Assembly (NCBI RefSeq): GCF_003344625.1
Contig: NZ_QPKJ02000007.1
Coordinates: 248,001-312,000, forward strand
DNA from: Solirubrobacter deserti
GTDB taxonomy: Bacteria; Actinomycetota; Thermoleophilia; Solirubrobacterales; Solirubrobacteraceae
Direction of reading: 5' to 3'
Length of the DNA: 64,000 bases
Below the pieces are notes generated by a model. The model worked only from the letters and a program-made list of their open reading frames with translations, did not search any database and was not told the origin of the DNA. A program made the translations under genes and the position numbers. Shown piece after piece: positions 50,878 through 59,639 of the stretch; within the stretch, counting starts at the first letter, position 1, and each line of letters opens with the position of its first letter.

Positions 50878-51494
50878 ATGATGTAGACGGTGAGGTAGAC
50901 GACGATCCACATGACGTCGACGAAGTGCCAGTAGATGCCCGGCACTTCCATGCCGAGGTGGCTCTGCGACGAGTAGTGGCCGCGGAACGAGCGGATGACC
51001 ACGAACAGCAGCAGCACCAGGCCGATCGTCACGTGCGCGCCGTGCAGGCCCGTGAGCCCGTAGAAGATCGTGCCCTGCGCGTGGTCCTGCGGCGAGAACC
51101 CGACGTGGACGTACTCGTTGATCTGGATGAACAGGAACGTGGCGCCCAGCAGGAACGTCACGAGCATGCCCAGCTGCAGGCCGCGCCGGTTGTCCTTGCG
51201 GATCGCCTCCTGCGCGTAGTGCAGGGTGAACGACGAGGACACCAGGATCGCGGTGTTGAAGCCCGCGATCAGCTTCGGCAGATGGTCACCCTCCGCCGGC
51301 CACTCGGCCCCGCCCACGACCCGGATGAAGAAGTAGGCCGTGAAGAAGGCCCCGAAGACCATGATCTCCGAGATGATGAAAAGCATCATCCCGAGCGTCG
51401 CCGGGTCCACCCGCGAGGAGCGGTTGGCCTCCGGCGGGCCGTGATGGTGGTGGTCTTCGTGCTCGTGCGAGCCGAGGTGCGCGGCGGCTGCCAC
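50874..51494 (-). CDS. ctaE: Cytochrome c oxidase subunit III
   Basis: The 206-residue protein has five predicted membrane helices. Family motifs are GMMLFIISEIMVFGAFFTAYF, LHYAQEAI, TGLHGAHVTIGL and IYWHFVDVMWIVVYLTVY. The N-terminus is His-rich (HEHEDHHHHGP), perhaps metal-binding. It is the short five-helix form usual for actinobacteria. The GTG start abuts the stop of the upstream Usp-like gene. It serves the A2-type oxidase. Confidence 0.92.
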   Translation of the reverse strand: MAAAAHLGSHEHEDHHHHGPPEANRSSRVDPATLGMMLFIISEIMVFGAFFTAYFFIRVVGGAEWPAEGDHLPKLIAGFNTAILVSSSFTLHYAQEAIRKDNRRGLQLGMLVTFLLGATFLFIQINEYVHVGFSPQDHAQGTIFYGLTGLHGAHVTIGLVLLLFVVIRSFRGHYSSQSHLGMEVPGIYWHFVDVMWIVVYLTVYII

Positions 51495-52325
51495 CTAGGC
51501 CTCCGCCGGCTCGGTCGCGCGGGCCTCGATGTGCTCGACGGGCAGGTGCGTCGAGTCGCGGACGCGCTCGACGAGCTTGTCCGCCACCCACTGCGAGGAG
51601 CCCTCGGGCAGCGTCGAGATCAGGATGTCGTGGATGTAGAAGTACTGGACGGCGTTCATGATCGCCGTGTACGGATCGGGGTCGCCGATCATGCCCGCGG
51701 CGATGATGCCGGCGTCGTCCAGCGAGGCGAGCAGTCGCCGGCCGCGCTGGCGCGCCTCGCGCACGCGGTGGCCCTCGGTGCCGTCCTGGGGGACGATCAG
51801 GATGTAGCGCTTGGGCTTCTCGGTCGCGTCGGCCATCGCCTTCAGGCGCTCGAGCAGCTCCGGCGCGGCGCTCGTCAGGTTCGCCACCACGAGCGTGACC
51901 TCGAACGGCAGGCCGTCCTTGTCGATGTCGACGATGACGTGCTCGACCGGGACGTCGGTCGCCTCCTCGAGCCGCTCGACGAGGTCGCGCTTGATCCAGG
52001 AGGAGGCCTCGACCGGTTTGGTGCCGATGATGATCTCGTCGATCGGCTGCGCGCGGAAGGCGTCCATCGCCGCGTTGAAGGGGTCGGTGTCGCCGACCTC
52101 GCCGTCGCCGACGGCTCCGAGGTCGCGGATGTACTCCACCGCCAGCTCCATGCGCACCTGCGCCGAGTCGCGCACGACGTCGTCGTAGATCACGTTGCCG
52201 TGGCGCGGGCGGGTCTGCGGCACCACGACGAAGAAGCGTGCGCCCTGTTCCGCGCGCTCCTTGATGCGTTCGAGCAGCGCTCCGCCCGCAATCGTCTCGT
52301 TGGCGAGGATCAGCACCGTCGGCAC
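51495..52325 (-). CDS. Duplicated Usp-like protein in the oxidase operon
   Basis: The 276-residue protein consists of two tandem alpha/beta units of ~135 residues. Unit 1 has VLILANETIAGGALLERI, GDTDPFNAAMDAF, DEIIIGTKP and DVPVEHVIVD. Unit 2 has YILIVPQDG, GDPDPYTAIMNAV, HDILISTLPEGSSQWV and HLPVEHIEAR. Each resembles a universal-stress-protein Rossmann unit, though the G-x2-G-x9-G(S/T) ATP motif is not clear. It lies three bases after ctaD and directly before ctaE, so it is cotranscribed with the oxidase. A regulatory or assembly role is inferred. Confidence 0.72.
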   Translation of the reverse strand: MPTVLILANETIAGGALLERIKERAEQGARFFVVVPQTRPRHGNVIYDDVVRDSAQVRMELAVEYIRDLGAVGDGEVGDTDPFNAAMDAFRAQPIDEIIIGTKPVEASSWIKRDLVERLEEATDVPVEHVIVDIDKDGLPFEVTLVVANLTSAAPELLERLKAMADATEKPKRYILIVPQDGTEGHRVREARQRGRRLLASLDDAGIIAAGMIGDPDPYTAIMNAVQYFYIHDILISTLPEGSSQWVADKLVERVRDSTHLPVEHIEARATEPAEA

Positions 52326-52328
52326 GAC

Positions 52329-54251
52329 TCAGACCCCTTCCTCAGCCGACGACGCGCCGGCTGCTTGCTTTGGCCGCGCCTCTTCGGCGGGCTCCATGAT
52401 CCCGTGCACGTGGCCCGGCACGCCGTACTCGTACGGGCCGCCGACCACGGTCGGGATGCGGTCGAAGTTGAACACCGGGGGCGGGGACGTGACCTGCCAC
52501 TCGAGCGTGAGCGCCCGCCACGGGTTGGCCGACGCGCGCCGCCCGCCCCGCCACGAGGCGACCATGTTGTAGATGAACACCAGCGTCGAGAGCCCGAGCA
52601 CGAACGAGCTCAGCGAGATGAACAGGTTCCACGCCGCGAACTCCTCGGCGTAGTCGGCCACCCGCCGCGGCATGCCCTTCACGCCCACCAGGTGCATCGG
52701 CCCGAACGTCGCGTTGAAGGACACGAACGTCATCCAGAAGTGGATCTTGCCGAGCCGCTCGTCGAACATCCGGCCCGTCATCTTCGGGAACCAGTAGTAG
52801 ACGCCGGCGTAGATCGTGAACAGCGACCCGCCGTAGAGCACGTAGTGGATGTGGGCGACGATGAAGTACGTGTCCGAGACGTAGATGTCCATCGGCACCA
52901 TCGCCAGCACCACGCCCGAGATCCCGCCGAGCGTGAACATGGTGATGAACCCCAGCGCCCACAGCATTGGCGTGTCCATGTGGAGCACGCCTTTCCAGAG
53001 CGTCGCGAGCCAGCTGAAGATCTTGATGCCGGTCGGCACGGCGATGATCGCGGTGGTGACCATCATCGGGATCCGGATCCAGTCCTGCATGCCGGAGACG
53101 AACATGTGGTGCGCCCACACCGTGAACCCGAGCAGCACGATGGCCAGCAGCGAGAACGCCATCATCCGGTAGCCGAAGATCGGCTTTCGTGCCTTCACCG
53201 CCAGGACCTCGGAGATGATCCCGAAGCCCGGCAGCATCATGATGTAGACCGCCGGGTGCGAGTAGAACCAGAAGACGTGCTGGTACATCAGGATGTCGCC
53301 GTCGCGCTCGGGGCGGAAGAAGTTGAAGCCCAGCGCGTAGTCGAAGAGCACGAAGAACTGCGACGCGGCGATGAACGGCGTCGCGATCACGACCAGCAGC
53401 GACGTCGAGAAGTTCGCCCACACCAGCAGCGGCATGCGCCAGAACGACATGCCCGGCGCGCGCATCGTGATGATCGTGACCAGGAAGTTCAGCGCGGTCG
53501 CGATCGATGACGCGCCCGCGAACTGCACGCCGATGGTGAAGAACATCTGGCCGATCGGCGCGCTCGTGGACAGCGGCGCGTACGCGGTCCAGCCGGTCGA
53601 GAACGAGCCGCCGGGGGCGAAGAACGACGCGGTCATCATCACGCCCGCGATCGGCAGCATCCAGAACGACAGCGCGTTCAGGCGCGGGAAGGCCATGTCC
53701 GGCGCGCCGATCATCAGCGGCAGCACGTAGTTCGCCAGCCCGGCGAAGACCGGGATGATGAACAGGAAGATCATCAGCGACGCGTGCACGCTGAAGAGCC
53801 CGTTGAACGCGTTCGCGTCCACGAACTGTGAGCCGGGCGCGGCGAGCTCCGCGCGCACGAGCATCGCCAGCAGGCCGCCGATCAGCATGAAGAAGAACGA
53901 CGTGACCACGTACTGGATGCCGATCACCTTGTGATCGGTGTTGACGCGGAAGTAGTCCTTCCACGAGGTCGCGCCGTGACCGGAGTGGTCCTCGGGCCGC
54001 GTGCGCTTGCCCGCGGCCCAGTAGAACCAGTAGTCGAACGCGCCGAGGCCGACGAGGAACCACAGCGGCGCGATCAGCAGCGAGAGCAGCAGGATCGCGT
54101 TCTGGGCCTTGGGCACGATCCCGCCGTCGGCGAAGACCGGATACCCGTACGCCTCGCGCACGGCGACGATGATCGCCGCGCAGAACAGCGTGCCGAGGAC
54201 GAGGAACAGCCCCGCCCGTGTCAGTCCTGGTGCGCGCAGTCGAGCCGTCAT
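52329..54251 (-). CDS. ctaD: Cytochrome c oxidase subunit I, A2 type
   Basis: This 640-residue haem-copper oxidase catalytic subunit reduces O2 at a haem a3-CuB centre and pumps protons. Haem and CuB ligands are visible in FSVHASLMIFLF, VFWFYSHPAVYIMMLP (with the His-Tyr cross-link pair), VWAHHMFVSG and FIVAHIHYVLYGG. The helix-VI motif reads YSHPAV rather than GHPEV, so the usual Glu of the D channel is absent and the protein fits the A2 family, which uses Tyr-Ser. Two extra N-terminal membrane helices precede the canonical core. It overlaps subunit II by one base (TGATG). Confidence 0.95.
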   Translation of the reverse strand: MTARLRAPGLTRAGLFLVLGTLFCAAIIVAVREAYGYPVFADGGIVPKAQNAILLLSLLIAPLWFLVGLGAFDYWFYWAAGKRTRPEDHSGHGATSWKDYFRVNTDHKVIGIQYVVTSFFFMLIGGLLAMLVRAELAAPGSQFVDANAFNGLFSVHASLMIFLFIIPVFAGLANYVLPLMIGAPDMAFPRLNALSFWMLPIAGVMMTASFFAPGGSFSTGWTAYAPLSTSAPIGQMFFTIGVQFAGASSIATALNFLVTIITMRAPGMSFWRMPLLVWANFSTSLLVVIATPFIAASQFFVLFDYALGFNFFRPERDGDILMYQHVFWFYSHPAVYIMMLPGFGIISEVLAVKARKPIFGYRMMAFSLLAIVLLGFTVWAHHMFVSGMQDWIRIPMMVTTAIIAVPTGIKIFSWLATLWKGVLHMDTPMLWALGFITMFTLGGISGVVLAMVPMDIYVSDTYFIVAHIHYVLYGGSLFTIYAGVYYWFPKMTGRMFDERLGKIHFWMTFVSFNATFGPMHLVGVKGMPRRVADYAEEFAAWNLFISLSSFVLGLSTLVFIYNMVASWRGGRRASANPWRALTLEWQVTSPPPVFNFDRIPTVVGGPYEYGVPGHVHGIMEPAEEARPKQAAGASSAEEGV

Positions 54252-55348
54252 CAGCCCTCCTTGGTCACTTCCGCGAGGTATTCAGCCAACGCATCGACGC
54301 CTTCGGCACCCAGCCGCTGCTCGTAGTCGTTGGGCATGATGTTCGTGTACCCGTCGACAATCTCCACCGACGGCTCCGCGATCGAAGTCCTGATGGCGGC
54401 CGCGTCCTGCCCGGGCAGCGTCTCGTCGAGGTTCGGGCCCGTGGTGCCGTTGGCGCCGGCGTCGGACAGCGTGTGGCAGCTGGCGCAGTTGGCCGTGAAC
54501 AGCTGCTTGCCGTCCGCCGCCGCGCCGGAACCGCCGCCGCCGCCCGCGGCGGGCGTGGGCTCGGGCGGGTTCGCCTGCTCCTCGAGCCAGGCGTCGAAGT
54601 CCTCCCGGGACACGACCACGGCCGTGGCGCGCATCGTCGCGTGGCCGAGGCCGCAGAGCTCGGCGCACACGATCGGGTAGCGGCCGATCCGGTTGGGCGT
54701 GACGCGGTAGCTGACGGTCATGCCCGGCACCGCGTCCTTCTTCATGCGGAAGGCCGGCACCCAGAAGTCGTGCAACACGTCCTTGGCCTGCAGGTTGAAC
54801 TTGATCGGCTGGTTGACGGGCAGGTACAGCTCGCCGCGCGTGGCCGCGATCTCTTCGCCGCTGCCGTCCGGGTTCGGATAGAAGAACGTCCACGCGAACT
54901 GCTCTCCGACGACGCGGACCTCCATCGTGTTCGCCTGCGCCTTCTCGACGTCCTCGAGGACGATGAAGGCGTAGGTGCACAGGCCCACCAGCAGAATCGC
55001 CGGGATCGCGGTCCAGATGACCTCCAGCCGCGTGTTGCCGTGGATCGGCGGGCCGTCGAGCTCTTCCTCGCCGTCGCGCATCCGGAACTTGATGACGCTG
55101 AACAGCACCACCACGCACACCCCGACGAAGACGGGGACGGACGCGATGATCAGGACGTCCCACAACGTGTCGATCGGCTTCGCCTCGTTGGAGGCGGCGA
55201 TCGGAAACCAGTCGATGAGCAGGCCGGCGACAACGCCCAGGATCGACGCGACGATCCCGATGCCGAGCATCTGCTTCCAGTCCGCACGTGCGTGCGGGCG
55301 CTCCGGCCGTGGACCGGTCTGCGCGAGACTCCTCTCCTCAAGCCCCAT
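54251..55348 (-). CDS. ctaC: Cytochrome c oxidase subunit II with fused cytochrome c (caa3 type)
   Basis: The 365-residue protein has two to three N-terminal membrane helices and the periplasmic CuA cupredoxin domain with CAELCGLGHATM (the Cys-x3-Cys-x3-His-x2-Met ligands). A Gly/Pro linker leads to a C-terminal class-I cytochrome c with CASCH (residues ~285-289) and a distal Met in TNIMPNDY. This makes the complex a caa3 oxidase that can take electrons from a soluble or lipid-anchored cytochrome. It is the first gene of the operon ctaC-ctaD-Usp-ctaE-small ORF. No ribosome site is obvious before its ATG. Confidence 0.94.
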   Translation of the reverse strand: MGLEERSLAQTGPRPERPHARADWKQMLGIGIVASILGVVAGLLIDWFPIAASNEAKPIDTLWDVLIIASVPVFVGVCVVVLFSVIKFRMRDGEEELDGPPIHGNTRLEVIWTAIPAILLVGLCTYAFIVLEDVEKAQANTMEVRVVGEQFAWTFFYPNPDGSGEEIAATRGELYLPVNQPIKFNLQAKDVLHDFWVPAFRMKKDAVPGMTVSYRVTPNRIGRYPIVCAELCGLGHATMRATAVVVSREDFDAWLEEQANPPEPTPAAGGGGGSGAAADGKQLFTANCASCHTLSDAGANGTTGPNLDETLPGQDAAAIRTSIAEPSVEIVDGYTNIMPNDYEQRLGAEGVDALAEYLAEVTKEG

Positions 55349-55387
55349 CGTCGCGGCATCCTAAGGGAGCGCGGCGTCGGACGCGGA

Positions 55388-55405
55388 GCCGGACCGTCGT
55401 CCGGC
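55388..55405. terminator. Hairpin between the AraC-type gene and the caa3 operon
   Basis: GCCGGAC-cgtc-GTCCGGC forms a 7-bp stem with a four-base loop. It is 32 bases after the AraC gene on the minus strand and upstream of ctaC, so it may end the AraC transcript. Confidence 0.6.
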
Positions 55406-55436
55406 GAACAATTTGGCGCTTAGGGGGAGCTTTGAG

Positions 55437-55853
55437 CTACGCCGCGCGGTACGCCGGGCGCGGCTCGAAGCGGCGCGCCTGGGCGGGGCGCGCGGGAGTC
55501 GTCTCGGGCCGGCCACCGGCGCGGAAGTCGGACGGAGCCACCCCCTGATAGCGGCGGAAGGCCTTCGCGAACTGGGCGGGTTGGCGGTAGCCGACGCGAT
55601 GCGCCACTTCCCGGACCGTCAGCGCGCGCGTCGACAGCATCTCGGCCGCCTTCTGCATCCGCACCCGGGTCAGGTGGTCGCGAAACGTTGTCTCCCCGAT
55701 CTCCGCGTAAGCCCGCTGCAACTGGCGGCGGGATGACGCGACGCGGCGGGCGATGTCGTCGAGCGACAGGTCGGAGGCGTACTCTCGATCGACGATCTCA
55801 GCGGCCTCCTGGAACAGCGAGGTGCGCAAGCGAATGGTTGAGGCTCGTTGCAT
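55437..55853 (-). CDS. AraC-family HTH regulator without ligand domain
   Basis: The 138-residue protein is almost only an AraC DNA-binding domain: first HTH LSLDDIARRVASSRRQLQRAY, linker helix, second HTH LTVREVAHRVGYRQPAQFAKAFRRYQGVAPSDFR, and a Pro/Arg-rich tail. It lacks a sensor domain and so may act like SoxS/MarA-type regulators. It lies between the caa3 operon and the stressosome genes on the same strand and may control either. The ATG at 55853 is preferred; a GTG six bases upstream is possible. Confidence 0.88.
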   Translation of the reverse strand: MQRASTIRLRTSLFQEAAEIVDREYASDLSLDDIARRVASSRRQLQRAYAEIGETTFRDHLTRVRMQKAAEMLSTRALTVREVAHRVGYRQPAQFAKAFRRYQGVAPSDFRAGGRPETTPARPAQARRFEPRPAYRAA

Positions 55854-55940
55854 GGGCACGTATCTAGTACGCAGTAAACCCCGGTTCGGATGTTCATAGG
55901 TCGCCTACGCGCCACTTTTGGCATGTTGACGCTCCCAGCC

Positions 55941-56537
55941 TCATCGATATCTGACCACGACGGTCAGGGCGTCGTCGGTGCCCTTGCCGTGCTGGTCGAA
56001 GATCCGGTCGGCCAGCGTCTGCGCGGCGCCGCCGCCGGCGAGGGCCGGGGAGATCGCGCTCTCGATGCCGTCCGTGATCATCACCAGCAGGTCGCCGCGC
56101 TCCAGCGCCATCGTGGCTGGGCGTACGTTCGGCAGGCGATAGCCGAGCACGCCGCCGAACACGAGTGCCACGTCCTCGCGCCGCTCCGGCCCCTGGTGCA
56201 CGAGCCGCGCGTCGACGTTGCCGACCCCCGCCCACGTCAGCAGTGAGCGTTCGAGGTCGAACCAGGCGAGGGTCATCACGACGCCGCGCGTCTCCACCAG
56301 CGCCTGGTGGCACGCCTGCAAGAGCTCTTGCGCGCTTGCCTCGGCAAGTTGACGCACGATGCCCGCGCACAGCTCGGCCGCGTCGGCCGCCTCGGGCCCG
56401 TGCCCCAGGCCGTCGATCAGCCCGGCCAGCGCGCCGGTCGCGGTCGGCACGAACACGGCCTTGTCGCCCGAGCGCTCCTCACCCGCGAGCGGCGCCCCCG
56501 CGACGCCCCGGTCCAGCGCCTGCGGCCACTCAGCCAC
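55941..56537 (-). CDS. rsbX: PP2C-type serine phosphatase, RsbX-like
   Basis: The 198-residue protein has the SpoIIE/PP2C fold in short form: LIDGLGHGPEA with the first metal-binding Asp, WAGVGNVDARLV, and ITDGIESAI with the second Asp. Length and position after rsbT match RsbX, which dephosphorylates RsbR/RsbS and resets the stressosome. The GTG overlaps the rsbT stop by eight bases. It is the last gene of the stressosome operon. Confidence 0.86.
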   Translation of the reverse strand: MAEWPQALDRGVAGAPLAGEERSGDKAVFVPTATGALAGLIDGLGHGPEAADAAELCAGIVRQLAEASAQELLQACHQALVETRGVVMTLAWFDLERSLLTWAGVGNVDARLVHQGPERREDVALVFGGVLGYRLPNVRPATMALERGDLLVMITDGIESAISPALAGGGAAQTLADRIFDQHGKGTDDALTVVVRYR

Positions 56538-56943
56538 GGGTCCACTTCACCAGCGTCACCGTCGTGCCCTCGCCGGGCGCCGTCTGGATGTCGAACTCGT
56601 CCACGAGCCTCCGCGCGCCGGGCAGGCCGAGACCCAGCCCGCCGCCGGTCGTGTAGCCGTCCGTCAGCGCGCGCTCGAGGTCGGCGATCCCCGGGCCGTG
56701 GTCGCGCGCCACGACCTTCACGCCGCGGCGGCCGTTCGCGTCGCGGACGAGCTCGATGCAGACCTCGCCGCGCTTGGCGTAGGTCGTGATGTTGCGGGCG
56801 ATCTCCGAGATCGCGGTCGCCAGCAGCGTCTGGTCGGTGCTCGGCATGTCGAGCGTGACCGCGAGCGCTCGCGCCCGCTGGCGCGCAGTGACCACGTCTG
56901 CGTCGGATTCGATAGCGATCCGCTCGACCGCGTCAGGTGCCAC
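56530..56943 (-). CDS. rsbT: Serine kinase / switch protein RsbT
   Basis: The 137-residue GHKL ATPase has N box ISEIARNITTYA, G1 DHGPGI and G2 GLGLGLPGARRLVDEF. RsbT phosphorylates RsbS and RsbR and, when released, activates a downstream PP2C phosphatase. It follows rsbS with an 11-base overlap. Its order between rsbS and an RsbX-like gene distinguishes it from RsbW-type anti-sigma factors. Confidence 0.88.
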   Translation of the reverse strand: MAPDAVERIAIESDADVVTARQRARALAVTLDMPSTDQTLLATAISEIARNITTYAKRGEVCIELVRDANGRRGVKVVARDHGPGIADLERALTDGYTTGGGLGLGLPGARRLVDEFDIQTAPGEGTTVTLVKWTRG

Positions 56944-57292
56944 CGAACCCCGCCTCTAGGAGCGCGAGCCCTTCCTCCAGATCGAGCGCCGTCTGGACGT
57001 CCTCGAAGCTCATGCCGAGCTGGACCATCGCGAAGGCGACCTCGGGTTGGATGCCGACGATCACCGTCTCCGCGCCGCGCAGCCGGGTCATCCGGGCGAT
57101 GCCCTGCAGCGAGCGCGAGACGAACGAGTCCATCACGTCCAGCGACGTGACGTCGACGATGATCCCCCGCGACCGGTGGCGCGTGACCTGCGCCATCACG
57201 TCGTCGCGCAGCTGGAGCACGTCGGTGTCGGTCAGCGCGGACTGGATCGACGCGATCAGGAACGGCCCCTGCTTGAGGATCGGAACGGCCAT
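56933..57292 (-). CDS. rsbS: Stressosome scaffold protein RsbS
   Basis: The 119-residue protein is a single STAS domain. SLDVMDSFVSRSLQGIARMT contains the conserved phosphorylatable Ser, preceded by GIIVDVTSL. RsbS forms the stressosome core with RsbR and sequesters RsbT. It lies ten bases after rsbR and overlaps rsbT. Confidence 0.9.
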   Translation of the reverse strand: MAVPILKQGPFLIASIQSALTDTDVLQLRDDVMAQVTRHRSRGIIVDVTSLDVMDSFVSRSLQGIARMTRLRGAETVIVGIQPEVAFAMVQLGMSFEDVQTALDLEEGLALLEAGFGGT

Positions 57293-57302
57293 GGCGCGCC
57301 TC

Positions 57303-58187
57303 TCACCCTCTGTCTTCGGCCTTTTCGGAGGTGACCGCGCCCGAGATCACCGTGTAGCCCAGCAGCCGCTCGGCCTCCTCGATGCCGCCCTGCAGGTCAC
57401 CCACGGCGTTGACCTTGCTCAGGTCCACGCCGAGCGTCACGAGCGTCTGGGCGATCTCCGAGGACAGGCCGGTGATGATCACCGAGGCGCCCATCAGGCG
57501 CGAGGCGTCGACGGTCTGCACGAGGTGGTTGGCGACCGTGGAGTCGATCGCGGGCACGCCCGTGATGTCGATCACGACCACGCGGGCGCGGTTGGTGCGG
57601 ATGCCGCGCAGCAGCTGCTCGGTGAGCTGACGGGCGCGCTGGCCGTCGAGCACGCCGATGATCGGGAGGATCAGCAGCCGCTCGCGCACCTGGAGCACCG
57701 GCGTGGAGAGCTCGCGGATCGCCTCCTGCTGCTGGCGGATGACGCGCTCGCGCTCGGTCACGAAGTTGATCGCCACCGTGTTCGCGATCCGGTTGGCCGC
57801 CGGCTCGTAGACGTCGAGCACGCGGAAGATGTCGTCCGGGTACTTCTTGAACAGCGAGCGCGAGAGGACGTCGCGCAGCAGCAGCACGATGCCGAGCACC
57901 TCGTCGGTCTCGACACCGCGCGGGATGATGCGCTCGGACAGGTTGCGCGCGTAGCCGCGCAGGGCCTCGACCGAGCCCGTCTCGAGCACCTCGACGTAGT
58001 TGTCGTAGACCGAGGTCGCCTCCGAGAAGATCTCCTCCTCGGTCAGCGCCGTGAGCAGCTGTGCCTCGCCGATGCGGCGCGCCCAGTCCTGGCGCAGCTC
58101 GGTGCGGTTGTTGCGGAGGTGCGCGACCAACTCGCGCAGCAGGTCGTCCCGAGCGTCCGGTGAGGGGTCGGCGGTCGGGTCAGCCAT
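57303..58187 (-). CDS. rsbR: Stressosome sensor/scaffold protein RsbR
   Basis: The 294-residue protein has an N-terminal globin-like helical domain (residues ~10-160; LLRELVAHLRNNRTELRQDW, LLRDVLSRSLF), a linker helix (ERVIRQQQEAIRELSTPVLQ) and a C-terminal STAS domain with VVIDITGVPAIDSTVANHLV, where the Ser/Thr is the RsbT target. No haem-binding His is obvious, so the signal is unknown. It overlaps the upstream phosphatase gene by eight bases. Confidence 0.9.
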   Translation of the reverse strand: MADPTADPSPDARDDLLRELVAHLRNNRTELRQDWARRIGEAQLLTALTEEEIFSEATSVYDNYVEVLETGSVEALRGYARNLSERIIPRGVETDEVLGIVLLLRDVLSRSLFKKYPDDIFRVLDVYEPAANRIANTVAINFVTERERVIRQQQEAIRELSTPVLQVRERLLILPIIGVLDGQRARQLTEQLLRGIRTNRARVVVIDITGVPAIDSTVANHLVQTVDASRLMGASVIITGLSSEIAQTLVTLGVDLSKVNAVGDLQGGIEEAERLLGYTVISGAVTSEKAEDRG

Positions 58188-59619
58188 CGTTCTCCTTGGG
58201 TTGAGGGGTGGGGCCGAAGGCCAGGATCGCCATGTCGTCGCGCAGGCGACCGTCCGAGGCGGTGATAACGGCTGCCTCGACGCGGTCGGCGACCGCGTCC
58301 GGCGGCAGCCCGGCGCACGTCCTGAGCAGGGCGACGAGCTCCCCGTGGCCGAACACCTCTTGGCGGCGGCGCCGGACCTCGGTCACGCCGTCGGTGTAGA
58401 ACACGAGCACCTCGCCCGGTGCCAGCTCGACCGAGACGTCCGTCAGCAACGGGTCGATGTCGGAGCCCAGCAGCGTGCCCAGGCGCCCGACCGGCGTCAC
58501 GCTGCCGTCGGGCGCGACCACGAGCGGAAGCGGGTGCCCGCCGCACGCCAGCTCGAGGTTCACGGTGCGTCCGTTGACGCGCAGGTGGGCGTAGCAGACC
58601 GTGCAGAAGCGGCCCTCGTCGCCGGTCTGGTCGCGCAGCGCGCGATGCAGGAGCGCGAGGACGCCGCTCGGCCGCGACTCGTAGGCCGCGGCGGCGCGCA
58701 TCGTATGCCGGGCCAGCGCGGTGACGGCGGCGGCGTCCGGACCCTTGCCCTGGACGTCGCCGATCAGCGCGGTCCACGCGCCGTCGCCGGCACCGAAGAG
58801 GTCGTAGAAGTCGCCGCCGAGCTCGATTCCCTCGCCCGCGGGCCGGAAGCGGACGGCGGCGCTCAGCCCGGGCACGGGCGGCAGGCCACCGGGGCGCAGG
58901 CTGCGCTGAAGCGTGCGCGCGATCGTCCGCTCGCGCTCGTACAGCTGCGCGTTGGAGATCGCCACGGACGTGAGCTGGGCGAGCTGTGTGAGCACGGCCT
59001 CGTCGCGCGCGGTGAACTCGCGCTCGTGGCTGTCGATGACCTCCACCATCCCGAGCTCCTTCCCGCGGCCCGTGAGCTGCGCGGAGAGCCGCGCGGGCTG
59101 CGGTTCGCCGCCGCCCAGGCGCGGGGGAGAGGTGGCCGTGAGCGGGCGCAGGCGCGGGTCGGGGGCCAGGACGGCCACGGTGGCCCGCGCGGAGCGCAGG
59201 ATGCCGCGCGCGGCGTCCGCCGTGAGCTGCAGGATCGCCTCGACCGTCAGTGACAGGTTGATCGCCACGGACGCGTCCGCGAGCGCGCGCAGCTGCTCGA
59301 CGTACTCGTGCTCGAGCCGTGCGACCTCCTGCACCTCGAGGTATCCGCGGTGTACGGTCTCGAACATCGACAGGCTCTCGCGCAGGAAGTCGGCCGAGGC
59401 CAGCAGCCCCTTCTCGTCGTGGACGTTGGCCGCGCGCAGGGCCGCGTGATGCGCCTCGGCGAGGTCGAGCACGCTCAGCTGAGCCGCGACCGCCTCGCGT
59501 CCCAGGTCATAGGCGACGCCGAGCGCCGACTCGCTGCCGTCCGCGAGGTACGCGGAGAAGGCCGCCGAGTAGCGAGCTGTGAGCGCGGATGCGCCGTTGG
59601 TGCCGTCGTCGGGCCCCAC
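58180..59619 (-). CDS. RsbU-like GAF-PP2C serine phosphatase
   Basis: The 479-residue protein has an N-terminal helical domain like that of RsbU, the RsbT-binding module (residues ~10-80: LTARYSAAFSAYL, LGREAVAAQLSVLDLAEAHH). A GAF domain follows (~110-240), then a SpoIIE/PP2C catalytic domain (~260-470) with GGDFYDLF, IGDVQGKGPDA and FYTDGVTEVR, which provide metal-binding Asp residues. It is the first gene of the stressosome operon and is the likely RsbT-activated output enzyme that would dephosphorylate an anti-anti-sigma factor encoded elsewhere. The GTG start is tentative. Confidence 0.88.
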   Translation of the reverse strand: MGPDDGTNGASALTARYSAAFSAYLADGSESALGVAYDLGREAVAAQLSVLDLAEAHHAALRAANVHDEKGLLASADFLRESLSMFETVHRGYLEVQEVARLEHEYVEQLRALADASVAINLSLTVEAILQLTADAARGILRSARATVAVLAPDPRLRPLTATSPPRLGGGEPQPARLSAQLTGRGKELGMVEVIDSHEREFTARDEAVLTQLAQLTSVAISNAQLYERERTIARTLQRSLRPGGLPPVPGLSAAVRFRPAGEGIELGGDFYDLFGAGDGAWTALIGDVQGKGPDAAAVTALARHTMRAAAAYESRPSGVLALLHRALRDQTGDEGRFCTVCYAHLRVNGRTVNLELACGGHPLPLVVAPDGSVTPVGRLGTLLGSDIDPLLTDVSVELAPGEVLVFYTDGVTEVRRRRQEVFGHGELVALLRTCAGLPPDAVADRVEAAVITASDGRLRDDMAILAFGPTPQPKENDG

Positions 59620-59639
59620 CTCAGCGGAACCCTACGCGA

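Noticed and set aside
48609..53510. Very long plus-strand open frames opposite nhaA and the caa3 genes
   Set aside because: They are antisense to genes with clear motifs, are rich in Arg/Gly/Asp/His from GC-rich codon complements, and show no domain. They are shadows of high GC.
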